In this document: positions 1 to 11,059 of the stretch, in pieces
How positions within the stretch are numbered: position 1 is the stretch's first letter
Layout of the letters: each line of letters begins with the position of its first letter
From: Margaritifera margaritifera
Lineage: Eukaryota; Mollusca; Bivalvia; Unionida; Margaritiferidae
Direction of reading: 5' to 3'
Assembly: GCA_029931535.1 (NCBI GenBank)
Contig: JAQPZY010001695.1
Span: forward strand, 3,662,501-3,726,500
DNA: 64,000 nucleotides
Program-made: the position numbers and the translations under genes
The notes under the pieces: generated by a model
The model's input: only the letters and a program-made list of their open reading frames with translations
Databases searched by the model: none
Told to the model about the DNA's origin: nothing

Positions 1-189
1 CAAATAAACGTTAATTTACCTACCTTATTGTAACATGAAGTGCTGGGCAGGATGAGGGCAGCAAATTCAACACAATTTGTTTCGGTTCTTAAGTTTTGGG
101 ACATATGATCTAGTTGAAAAAAAGTTTAACCATAAGTTATGCGACATGAAAAAAATCATTTATTTTATATTGTCCCAAGATATACGGTA

Positions 190-740
190 AATACGGTAGA
201 CTAGTTGTCTTGTATATGCATTTTGCTACTCACAATTCTTCAGTATCAGTACTTTTAATGTTTTTGACCAGTTTTCGATCCATCTATCCATCCATTATCC
301 ACACTTTTAATTATGGTACATTTATTATACTAGTAGTTTAGATGTGCCTTTTGCAATTCACAATTCTTAAGTTTTAATATGTTTAATGTTTTCATCCAAA
401 TGTTCATCCACCCATTACACTTTCATTTCTGGAGCAGAACTCCAGAACCATTCAGGATATCTCTATGAAACTTAGTACACCTATTAGACTAATGGTTCAG
501 ATCTTTTGCTATTACAAATCATCAGTTTCAGTATTTTTTGTTCTTGTCCATTTGTCTTTCCATCCATCCATCCTTTATCCACACTTTTGTTTCTGGGGAA
601 ATCTCCAATACTGTTTAAGATATCTCTGTGAAATTTTGTACATTTATTAGACCAGTGGTGTAGATGTTCCTTTGCGTTGCACAATTCTTAGTTTTCAATA
701 TTTTAAACATTTTTATCTAATTGTGTGTCCATCTATCCAC

Positions 741-795
<55 letters not shown>

Positions 796-810
796 TGTGC
801 CTTTTGTTGC
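190..810. repeat. Diverged tandem repeat, ~130-160-bp units
   Basis: Four to five imperfect units recur. Each has a phrase like 'gatgtgccttttgc' followed by 'cacaattctt' and a run of CATCCATCC. They occur near 215, 343, 500, 662 and 794, so the spacing is 128-162 bp. A further weak unit lies near 1070-1230. Identity is low, so this is an old array. No coding potential is seen. Confidence 0.5.
743..793. repeat. (TA)n microsatellite
   Basis: About 25 uninterrupted TA dinucleotides lie inside the last diverged unit. Confidence 0.95.
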
Positions 811-1242
811 TTAGAAATCAGTGTCATTTTGGCAGGGCATGGACACAGATGACTCTGTCTTGTTTCACTTGTATGCTAATTGATGGAACTACATCATGAT
901 AAAGTATTATAGAAATAACAGAGCTGGTTAATACAATCCAAAAAGTTTTCATTTAAACATTTACCATGTATCAACCATGGTTAGTGTAAGTGTTGTAAAC
1001 TTACATGTACCATCTGTCAAAGAAAGAGTTATTGAAGCATAATTTGAAGAAAATTATATTTGTATCCCCCAGGTATGTAATAAGGGAGAATATAGCTATC
1101 TGTCTGACCATAAACATTTTTTTTTCTGAAGAATAACTCTCAAACTTGGTACACATGTCAAGAAAGTTGCATAGAGGTGCCTTTTTATACTTAGAATGTT
1201 TTGCATTCAGTATTTTCAGTGTTATTATGAAAATAAAGTGTA
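811..1242. other. Non-coding spacer
   Basis: AT-rich sequence. Apart from one weak relic of the preceding repeat family (about 1070-1230), I see nothing in it. Confidence 0.5.
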
Positions 1243-3821
1243 GCATAAGTAGTATGTAAATTGAGAGTGCTGACTACAGGTTACTAACATAAATAGTATA
1301 TAAATTGAGAGTGCTGACTACAGGATACTAACATAAATAGTATATAAATTGAGAGTGTAGAATACAGCATACTAACATAAGTAGTATATAAATTGAGAGT
1401 GTAGAATACAGGATACTAACAAGTATATAAATTGAGAGTGCTGACTACAGGATACTAGCATAAATAGTATATAAATTGAGAGTGCTGACTACAGGATACT
1501 AACAAAAGTAGTATATAAATTGAGAGTGTAGAATACAGGATACTAACATAAGTAGTATATAAATTGAGAGTAGATTACAGGATACTAACACAAGTAGTAT
1601 ATAAATTGAGAGTGTAGACTACAGGATACTTACATAAGTAGTATATAAATTGAGAGTGTAGAATACAGGATACTAACACAAGTAGTATATACATTGAGAG
1701 TGTAGACTACAGGATACTAACATAAGTGGTATATAAATTGAGAGTAGATTACAGGATACTAACATAAGTAGTATATAAATTGAGAGTGTAGAATACAGGA
1801 TACTAACATAAGTAGTATATAAATTGAGAGTAGACTACAGGATACTAACACAAGTAGTATATAAATTGAGAGTGTAGACTACAGGATACTAACATAAGTA
1901 GTATATAAATTGAGAGTGTAGAATACAGGAGACTAACATAAGTAGTATATAAATAGAGAGTAGATTACAGGATACTAACACAAGTAGTATATAAATTGAG
2001 AGTGTAGACTACAGGATACTAACACAAGTATATAAATTGAGAGTGCAGACTACAGGATACTAACACAAGTAGTATATAAATTGAGAGTGTAGAATACAGG
2101 ATACTAACATAAGTAGTATATAAATTGAGAGTAGATAACAGGATACTAACACAAGTAGTATATAAATTGAGAGTGTAGACTACAGGATACTAACACAAGT
2201 AGTATATAAATTGAGAGTGCAGACTACAGGATACTAACATAAGTAGTATATAAATTGAGAGTAGATAACAGGATACTAACATAAGTAGTATATAAATTGA
2301 GAGTAGATTACAGGATACTAACACAAGTAGTATATAAATTGAGAGTGTAGAATACAGGATACTAACATAAGTAGTATATAAATTGAGAGTAGATTACAGG
2401 ATACTAACATAAGTAGTATATAAATTGAGAGTGTAGAATACAGGATACTAACATAAGTAGTATATAAATTGAGAGTGCTGACTACAGGATACTAAAATAA
2501 GTAGTATATAAATTGAGAGTGTAGAATACAGGATACTAACATAAGTAGTATATAAATTGAGAGTAGAATACAGGATACTAACATAAGTAGTATATAAATT
2601 GAGAGTGTAGACTACAGGATACTAACACAAGTAGTATATAAATTGAGAGTGTAGACTACAGGATACTAACATAAGTAGTATATAAATTGAGAGTGTAGAA
2701 TACAGGATACTAACATAAGTAGTATATAAATTGAGAGTAGAATACATGATACTAACACAAGTAGTACATAAATTGAGAGTGTAGAATACAGGATACTATC
2801 ATAAGTAGTATATAAATTGAGAGTAGATTACAGGATACTAACATAAGTAGTATATAAATTGAGAGTGTAGAATACAGGATACTAACATAAGTAGTATATA
2901 AATTGAGAGTGTAGAATACAGGATACTAACATAAGTAGTATATAAATTGAGAGTAGATTACAGGATACTAACACAAGTAGTATATAAATTGAGAGTGTAG
3001 ACTACAGGATACTAACACAAGTATATAAATTGAGAGTGTAGACTACAGGATACTAACATAAGTAGTATATAAATTGAGAGTGTAGAATACAGGATACTAA
3101 CATAAGTAGTATATAAATTGAGAGTAGATAACAGGATACTAACACAAGTAGTATATAAATTGAGAGTGTAGACTACAGGATACTAACACAAGTAGTATAT
3201 AAATTGAGAGTGCAGACTACAGGATACTAACATAAGTAGTATATAAATTGAGAGTAGATAACAGGATACTAACACAAGTAGTATATAAATTGAGAGTGTA
3301 GAATACAGGATACTAACACAAGTAGTATATAAGTTGAGAGTGTAGACTACAGGATACTAACACAAGTAGTATATAAATTGAGAGTGTAGACTACAGGATA
3401 CTAACATAAGTAGTATATAAATTGAGAGTGCAGACTAGAGGATATTAACAACAGTAGTATATAAATTGAGAGTGTAGAATACAGGATACTAACATAAGTA
3501 GTATATAAATTGAGAGTAGACTAGAGTCTACTAACAAAAGTTGTATATAAATTGAGAGTGCAGACTACAGGATACTAACACAAGTAGTATATAAATTGAG
3601 AGTGTAGACTACAGGATACTAACATAAGTAGTATATAAATTGAGAGTGCAGACTAGAGGATATTAACAACAGTAGTATATAAATTGAGAGTGTAGAATAC
3701 AGGATACTAACATAAGTAGGATATAAATTGAGAGTAGACTAGAGTCTACTAACAAAAGTTGTATATAAATTGAGAGTGCAGACTATTGGATACTTGCATA
3801 AGTAGTATATAAATTGAGAGT
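1243..3821. repeat. 44-bp minisatellite, about 60 copies
   Basis: The unit contains AGTAGTATATAAATTGAGAG followed by TG, then TAGAATACAGGATACTAACA. Variants lose two or three bases after GAGAG (41-42 bp) or the AGTAGT block. The variants CTGACTACAGG, TAGAATACAGG and TAGATTACAGG are interspersed, which shows repeated unequal exchange. Every unit holds a TATATAAA motif. The array is interrupted by the solo LTR at 3822 and resumes for about 20 bp at 4711. Confidence 0.97.
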
Positions 3822-4714
3822 TGTTACGGAATTATGTATCATTTCTTTTAAATAATGGTATAGTTTTATTAGTTTATGACCTCTGTATAATAGTCTAACA
3901 GGTGTCGTCTTGCAGAGTACACATATACGGTACTTTCAGTGTGACCCAGTACATTGGTCCTGGGAAAATTAGTATTGTCGGTTGAAGCATGAGTCATATC
4001 ACGTGACTAGCGCGTGCTAAATGTATTATCATTTTGACCTGCATTCAATGTACTGACCTGGATTTCGTAATTCAGAGAGTGATTCATTTTATGTCGACTA
4101 GAAGTAGAATAAGTTCGTAAATACTGAGTTGTTGATTTAAGACGGAATAAGAATGGGTATTATTTGTTTTAAAAGATGCAGTATAGAAACTATATAAAAT
4201 GATGTAATCGCAGCATTCGTCATTCTTCATAAGTATGTTCAGCCTGAGAGGTCATAAATGAGATTGGTTCATTTTGAGTGTGATATTCTGCTTCAGAGAT
4301 TATTATACAGTACATTCTGGATTTAGTACTGCTACTTAAAATTTAAGTATTATTCAGCTCCATTGGAATTATCAGAAACATTTCTAGAACTTGTGTGATA
4401 TTCCATATTCACAACAATTACTTGGAATTTTAATATTTGGATATAACTGATTCTTGTTAGTACAACAGCACTTTAGTGGTTTCATTCGGAATATTCTCCA
4501 TTCGGAATAATTAGGATTAACTTCCGGATCAGTGAACTTTAGAACAATTTAGGACTTTTAAGGATATTCTGTACTGTAAGTTATTTGTAATTCTTTCACT
4601 TTGATTGTTGTCGAAATATTTTAATATTTTATTAAATTAAATATTTGTGTTTTATATCTTGAAAGCTTGTTTGAGTCTTTTCTTTTGTTACATTGCCCCT
4701 AGCGGTAACAGAGT
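3818..4714. mobile_element. Solo LTR of an LTR retrotransposon with 4-bp TSD
   Basis: The LTR proper is 3822-4710 (889 bp). It begins TGTTAC and ends GTAACA, a 6-bp perfect terminal inverted repeat with the canonical TG...CA ends. It is flanked by GAGT at 3818-3821 and GAGT at 4711-4714. Removing the LTR and one GAGT restores an intact minisatellite unit (...TTGAGAGTGCAGACTAC), so the boundaries are firm. A TATATAAAA box lies at 4191-4199, and an E-box TCACGTGAC at about 3999. No internal gag/pol or second LTR is present, so this is a recombined solo LTR. A diverged relative lies at 24824-25643. The lineage (Gypsy or other) cannot be set from the LTR alone. Confidence 0.88.
4191..4230 (+). 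promoter_or_regulatory. LTR core promoter candidate
   Basis: A TATATAAAA box is followed about 25-30 bp later by a CATTC/TCATT stretch that could be an initiator. This is expected at the U3/R junction of an LTR. Orientation is inferred from the box only. Confidence 0.4.
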
Positions 4715-5884
4715 GCAGACTACAGGACTGTAAATAGGAATCTTTACATCAATGGGGGATGCGTGGTTGGGGTGAGGGATGGAATATGTTATCTCTAAGT
4801 GATTCATGTAGATTTTCACATGAAGGAAATCATGTAAGATTTTTTTTCTTCTAAATTAATCAGCCTTATACACTTTCATTTTATTGTTAGCAGCACTGGC
4901 TTTTAGTCCCCATCATGTGAATTCTCTCTTTCCTGTACATTTGTTGGTCAGCATATGATTCCTCTTGAGTATGATTAAATGATTATTGTTTTCTTTGAAA
5001 AATTAAGGATGATGTAAAGTTCATGCATTTTTTTGCTTTTCAGACCTGACCTGGTATTCTTGAAACTTTTTAAGCAAGAAACTCAAGTTCAGCTTAAAAT
5101 CCCCAAAATTAGATATGATGCTTGGAATGCATGTACAGCGTTGAAATGAAGTAATCTAGTAGAAGGACTAATGTTCAGAAAATTACCAAAGTTCTTGTAT
5201 TCTAATATTTTTCTAAACGAAGTTTCATCAGGTCAGAATGTTCATATTTTTGGTCTGAACTTGAGTTCCGCATTCAAAAAGTGAAGAGAATATGGGGCCT
5301 GATCTCTCTGAACCCTTTTATTGTCACACCTGTATTTGCAAGAGGCCTGACATTGGGTTCATAATTCTATATGCGACAGCATTGTCGTCAGTGTTATGAT
5401 TGCATGTTAAAGTGGTGTGTTAAAATTTTTGCAAGTCACATACAGAGGGTTACCATTTGCCACTTTGAGGTCAATCCTAGGCATCATAACTCGATTGTAT
5501 GCCATTAGCTGCCGTTCGGACCACCTCGGTTATTTACAAAACAAGGATTGACCAAAAAGTTGCAAATGCATCAAACTATTTTTTAATTCACAACTTCTTA
5601 GTCAATCCTACAATCAATACATTTGTAGAAATGATCACAGTGGTCAGAATAGATTGAGGTTTCTTTTTTGCAAAGAAATTTCTGGCAAACAAAATTATGA
5701 TTTTTCTGTAAATTACTGTGCCAACATACATCCAATGCATATTTTTGTATCACAGAAATTGCTGAGGTGGTCTGAATGAGTGTGCTACATCATAGCACAG
5801 TATGTATGTAAGATGTGACATTTTGCTTTTTATGACCCTACCACTTGCAGTAGGAGCATCTTGATTTGGTCATGTCTGACCATC
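4715..5884. other. Spacer without recognised genes
   Basis: A short tail of the minisatellite (to about 4731) is followed by unique AT-rich sequence. A polypyrimidine tract ending TTTTCAG at 5041-5043 opens a frame of about 34 codons, but no convincing donor or family was found. I do not call it an exon. Confidence 0.4.
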
Positions 5885-6360
5885 TGTCTGTACAGCCATC
5901 TATCTAGAGAAGCTTGTTAGCAAGATTATGCAAAAACCATTCGACATTGACAAATGTTTTTTTTGCAAAAATATTTGTATTCATATGTACATGACTGTTT
6001 TAGATTTTCATCCCATGACAGCAAGTTTTCAATTTATTTTTACACATCTTTGAAATTTTTGGACCATTCTGACAAACTTTGTTAGCACAATTAAGCAAAA
6101 ACCACATGAGGTAGACAAAATGACAGCTATTTTTGTATTTATATGTAGATGATCTCATTAGACTTTTAGGCCATCACATCAGTTGTTTTTATAGGTTACA
6201 CACACTTGAACTTTTTGTACCAAACATGGTTAGCCTGATTAAGCAAAGACCACTAGAGGCACATGAAAGTTGTCAGGCATGTTTGTATGCACATATGAAT
6301 AAAATGTTCATGTAATTATGTAAGTTTTCAAATTTTCTTACTTTGTTAAACCTTTTTGGA
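5885..6360. repeat. Diverged tandem repeat, three ~150-160-bp units
   Basis: The phrase GTTAGC..GATTA..GCAAA.ACCA recurs near 5918, 6081 and 6229, each followed by TTTGTAT..ATATGTA. The 60-codon open frame within it (6133-6315) is a by-product. Confidence 0.6.
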
Positions 6361-6636
6361 CTCTGACCTTACTTTTTGGAGTGGGTCAGTGGTCATATGT
6401 GTTTTACAAAGACAAAGTTTTGTTTCTGAAAACCTTTTTTATTTTGGTTGATTAGTACATTCTGTAAAATAAGTCTACCACAAAAATAGTATTTTAAGAT
6501 AATATTTTAGATTGAGTGTTTAGGTAAACAGTGAAGCTGCATGAAATTTGATACCAGGAAATCGTTCATTTACCACCAAACCATGAAATGTTATCTGCAC
6601 ATATGTTTCTGATTTTACACTAGCAAAGACAATGAA

Positions 6637-7050
6637 TCTAGATATTTATTGTCAAACCTGCTTTGGCATGAGCTTGACATAGCAATCACTTTGACATCTG
6701 TTTGCCTTGGCATGAGCTTGACATAGTGATCCAACCTGCCTTGGCATGAGTTTGACATAGCGATCCAACCTGCCTTGGCACGAGCTTGACATAGTGATCC
6801 AACATGCCTTGGCATGAGCTTGACATAGTGATCCAACCTGCCTTGGCATGAGCTTGACATAGCAATCCAACCTGCCTTGGCATGAGCTTGGCATAGTGAT
6901 CCAACCTGCCTTGGCATGAGCTTGACATAGCGATCCAACCTGCTTTGGCATGAGCTTGACATAGTGATCACTTTGACATTTGGATATTTATTGTCAAACC
7001 TGCCTTGGCAAGAGCTTGACATAGCAATCACTTTGACATCTGTTTGCATG
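6637..7050. repeat. 34-bp minisatellite flanked by two longer units
   Basis: The unit CCTTGGCATGAGCTTGACAT+AGTGATCCAACCTG is repeated about eight times at 6700-6960. It is bracketed on both sides by a ~68-bp unit that carries TATTTATTGTCAAACCTG and CAATCACTTTGACATCTG (6640s and 6985-7045). Because 34 is not a multiple of three, the minus strand reads through the unit in all three frames. That gives open frames of 80-177 codons rich in SSCQGRLD- and KLMPRQVG-like words. These are not genes. Confidence 0.93.
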
Positions 7051-7360
7051 GCCCTATGTCTGGACATCCATCCACACACTATTTTAACCTCTTTGTTAAG
7101 TATTTTACCTTCATCTTTTTCAGTACTCTTGTATCTTACCCTTATCATATTTGGAATACTGCTTAGAGAAGGGGTTCAACATGCAGGCCATTAGCAAGCT
7201 TTATGTGTATTATTTTAATGATTATGTTGAAGTTTTCTATAATGAATGACTTAAGATCCTTACAAATTGTCCATTATAACAAGGTATTGTTTTACAATGA
7301 TGTGATCATTCTTAATGATTTGTTTTTGAGGTTTATGGTCGATGATTATTGTATCTGTAT

Positions 7361-7503
7361 TGCAGATACAATGGAACTGTGATTCTCAGGACACAGTGAT
7401 AGATATGGAGATTGGACAGATAATTATCTGTATTGTAATTACAGTGGAACTGTGATTCTCAGGAACAGTGATAGATATGGAGTTTGGTCAGATAATTATC
7501 AGG
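7361..7503. repeat. Tandem duplication, ~72 bp x2
   Basis: Two near-identical copies share GGAACTGTGATTCTCAGGA and GTGATAGATATGGAG, followed by CAGATAATTATC. Confidence 0.85.
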
Positions 7504-7639
7504 ATAACCCATAACTGTATACAGAAAATTGATTATCTATGGGACACCTAGTTAGTCCATATGATCAAAAGTTTAGGCTCTCCTGTCCAGCTTAATTTGT
7601 CATTTTATAGCTCTACTGGTCTATGATCAGAAGAGCTTA

Positions 7640-9150
7640 TTGGTTGGTCTGTTGTCTGTTGTCTGCCCCTCCATTAGCATAAGTTATTGCTACTCCATCT
7701 AAACTTCCTGGAGGATTGCCATGAAACTTTACACACCCATTCATCCCATGGTCTAGTTGGTCCTAAATGAAAATGGTTCTTCTTGGATATCCATTATGGC
7801 TGCCACAGTTGCCATGTTGAAAATCTTGTTATCGCCATTGCTCCTGAATGTATGGTCATATCAACGTGGGGTTTTCACTGAAAGACTTCTTTAGTTGGTC
7901 GTAAATGAAAGTGGTGTTGATCTGAAGTTGAATATGGCCACCATGGCAGCCATCTTGAAAATCGTATTGCTACTCCTCCTAAATAAAAAGTCATATTGAC
8001 TTAGGGTTTTCACCAGAAGACTTCTTATGATGTCTTGTTGGTCCTAAATGAAAATGGTGCCGAATCTGATGTCTTATATGGCCGTCATAGTGGCCATCTT
8101 GAAAATCTTATCACTACTCCTCCTGAATGGATGGTCATATCAACATGGGATTTTCACTACAAGATTTCTTATGATGTCTAGTTGGTCCTAAATGAAAATG
8201 GTGCCAATCTAAGGTCCAATATGACTGCCACAGCAGCCATCTTGAAAATCTTGTTATTGCTAATCCTCGTGAACAAAAAGTCATATTGACATGGGATTTT
8301 CACCAGAAGACTTCTTCTTATGTCTAGTTGGTCCCAAATGAAAATGGTGCCACTCGAACATCCAATATTCCTGTCACAGTGGCCATCTTGAGAATCTTGT
8401 TATCACTACTCCTCCTGAATACAGGGTCGTATCAACATGGGGTATTTACTAAAATACTTCTTATGATGTCTTTTTGATCCTAAATGAAAATGATGCCACT
8501 CAGACATCCAATATGGCTGTCACAGTGGCCATCTTGAGAATCTTGTTATCACAACTTCTCCTGAATGAAAGGTCATATCAGCATAGGGTTTTAACTGAAA
8601 CACTTCATATGATGTCTAGTTGGTCATAATTGAAAATGGTGCCAATCTAACCCCCAATATGGCTGCCACAATAGCCATCTTGGTCATATCGACATTATGC
8701 TTTCACCAGGAGACTTCTTATGATGTCTAATTGGTCCTAAATCGAAATGGTGTGAATCCGATATCCAATATGGCCACCATGGCAGCCATCTTGAAAATCT
8801 TGTTATTGTCACACATCCAAAACAGAAAGTCATGTCAACATGGGGTTCTCACCAGAAGACATCTTATCGTGTCTTGTTGGTTCTATATTCAAATGGTGCT
8901 GATCTGACATCCAATATGGCCACCATGGTGAAAATCTTGTTATAGCTACTCTTTTTAAATGGAAATTCATTTTGACATGGGGTTTTCACCAGTAGAGTTC
9001 TTATGGTGTATAGTTGGTCCGAAATGAAAATGATGCAAACTGACCCTTAGTATGACCACCATGGTGGCCATCTTGAAAATAGTATTATCTCTACTCTTCC
9101 CAAATGTATTGCTATGTCAACATGAGGTTTTCTTATGAGACCAAGGCAGC
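7640..9150. repeat. Diverged ~140-bp tandem repeat, about ten units
   Basis: The phrase GTCTAGTTGGTCCTAAATG occurs near 7741, 7890, 8035, 8178, 8323, 8466, 8610, 8727, 8872 and 9010, an average of about 141 bp. Each unit also has ATATGGC.GCCA and CAGCCATCTTGAAAATCTTG. Units differ from each other by point changes and small indels, so the array is old. No open frame persists. Confidence 0.85.
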
Positions 9151-9161
9151 CATCTTGGGCT

Positions 9162-9233
9162 GGCTTGGATAGGCATTGAACCTATAACACTTTGATTACA
9201 GGTCTGATGCTCTACCACCTGGGTTACCGTAAC
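9162..9233 (-). pseudogene. tRNA-like relic (pol III A/B boxes)
   Basis: On the minus strand, GGTGGTAGAGCA fits a D-arm/A box. GGTTCAATGCC is a perfect B box, inside a paired T arm (ATAGG/CCTAT). The anticodon stem and acceptor stem pair badly, so this is a decayed tRNA or SINE head, not a working gene. The amino-acid identity is uncertain. Confidence 0.5.
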
Positions 9234-9363
9234 TCGCCATGTTCCGATTAAAGTTACTATTTTACTGCAGTAAATTTCATTCTAGATGGTGAGCAGTGTA
9301 ATTTGATTTGTTATAATCAGAGTGAAAAAAAGCAAAAAAAAACATTTATATTTTACATTGCAG

Positions 9364-9444
9364 TGATGCCCAGATTCGGATGCTGGAGGGTTGTGTCAGT
9401 GATGCTCTGAATGAACATAATAGTTTGGCACAAGAGACAGACAA
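9364..9444 (+). CDS. Candidate internal coding exon of an unrecognised gene
   Basis: An 81-nt segment is bounded by an acceptor (TTTTACATTGCAG at 9351-9363) and a consensus donor (ACAA|GTAAGTG at 9445). Only one of the three frames is open. It begins with one leftover base and ends with two, so the exon length is a multiple of three. The peptide reads DAQIRMLEGC then VSDALNEHNSLAQETD(K), polar and with heptad-like spacing that suggests a coiled coil. GC content is visibly higher than in the surroundings. I do not recognise the family and found no convincing neighbouring exon in the window, so the introns must be long. The host gene would be on the plus strand. A chance open stretch with good splice sites cannot be excluded. 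Confidence 0.5.
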
Positions 9445-9600
9445 GTAAGTGCTGCAATGTTGTTTCTATGTTTTATGTTACAGACAAGTAAGTGCTGCAA
9501 TGTTGTTTCTATGTTTATGTTACAGACAAGTAAGTGCTGCAATGTTGTTTCTATGTTTTATGTTACAGACAAGGAAGTGATGCAATGTTGTTTCTGTGTT
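9441..9600. repeat. ~43-bp tandem repeat that amplifies the exon's splice donor
   Basis: Four units of ACAAGTAAGTGCTGCAATGT+TGTTTCTATGTTTTATGTTACAG begin exactly at the end of the candidate exon. Three units keep GTAAGTG. The last has GGAAGTG. Confidence 0.9.
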
Positions 9601-9604
9601 TTAT

Positions 9605-9839
9605 GTTCCACCTTCAACTATTATAGCACTGTCATTCATCAATTGTTACACTATATCAACATGGTGGTCATATTCACTGTTGTGCCTTGAGTATGGAAAT
9701 TGCAGGATTCCCACTATATCAACATGGCAGCCATATTCAGTGTTGTGACTTGAGTTTAGAGATTACAGGATTCCCACAAGTTTAGATTATATAGTTTGCT
9801 GCACAAGTGCACATATATCAGATTATTACTTATATTTTT
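9605..9839. repeat. Short duplicated segment and spacer
   Basis: CACTATATCAACATGG.GG.CATATTCA...GTTGTG.CTTGAGT is present twice (near 9649 and 9713, about 64 bp apart). Nothing else is seen. Confidence 0.5.
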
Positions 9840-10085
9840 ATTCCCTACGTCAACCAAAACAAAATGAGCTTTGACCAAACTTTGTGGATGGCTTGCACAC
9901 TTATAGTAATAAAAAAGACAATTTCTTTTGGAGTCAAAACGTCAAAGGTCATGGCCATGGTAAATCTAATAAGAAAATAATGGTTTCTGCACACGAAGTT
10001 TAGTTGAAGACCGCATTGAAACCCATTGGTCAGTAATCCCTAGAGTCAGCTATGCCTTACCAGTGCCCAAAACACTGGGTGTGCA
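9840..10085. repeat. Dispersed ~170-bp repeat family, copy 1
   Basis: GACCAAACTTTGTGGATGGC...GGTCAAAA..TCAAAGGTCA..G..CATGG...TTTCTGCACA matches the units at 13330-13760, including the common end CATATAATGT. Confidence 0.6.
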
Positions 10086-10953
10086 TATAATGTACCGTTC
10101 ACACTACTCTTGGATACTTCTCACCATGTAATTATTCTGTCACCATGAAATTATTCTGTCACCATGTAATTATTCTGTCACCATGAAATTATTCTGTCAC
10201 CATGTAATTATTCTGCAAAGTGGATTCATATTCCAGATATTTAAGTATATTTTTCATATTTGTAGGGATTTGTAGAGAAAAACATGACTTGGTAAATTGA
10301 AGCCAAATGTAGTAGATTGAAGGCTGAATTGAATAATATGTACATCAAAAGTAAATGCACACTGGATGAAATGTGTTGAATACTCTAAATATACTGTGGT
10401 GATATTATGTGGGACAAGCAGAAAGCTAATAACTATTATTGTTGTGGTTAATTTTATTTGTAAGTGTATTAATAAATATGCAAACATTGTTGACAGATGA
10501 AAATTATTCAGCAAAAGTAGGGTATATAAAGTTGGAAGGCAGTTAAGTTGTATTAGTGTTTAAGATTTTCAATATATACCTCAACAGAAAATGTGTATTG
10601 GTTAAAAGAAAATGTGTATTGGTAAAAAGATCATAAAGAGATTAGGAAAAACACTAAAAGCTGTTATTTATTTTAAAAAATTGGATCTAAATCATTGGCA
10701 GTTTGAAGAAACTATAAAATCAATTACCCTAAATTCCACAAATACTAAAAGTTTATATTTGTTTGAAATTATATATTGATGCAAAATAAATCACACATAT
10801 CCACACCCTTTTGCACAAAATGCAAAACTCTGTCATTTTTTGCTATTTGTTTGTAAAAACTGAAAGAAGTGATGTTTCATGAATTAAAAAAACAAAGGAA
10901 GCAATGTGTCATGAATAAAAAAGACAAAAAAAACCCCAAAAATATTGTCAAGC

Positions 10954-11013
<60 letters not shown>

Positions 11014-11017
11014 TAAT

Positions 11018-11059
<42 letters not shown>
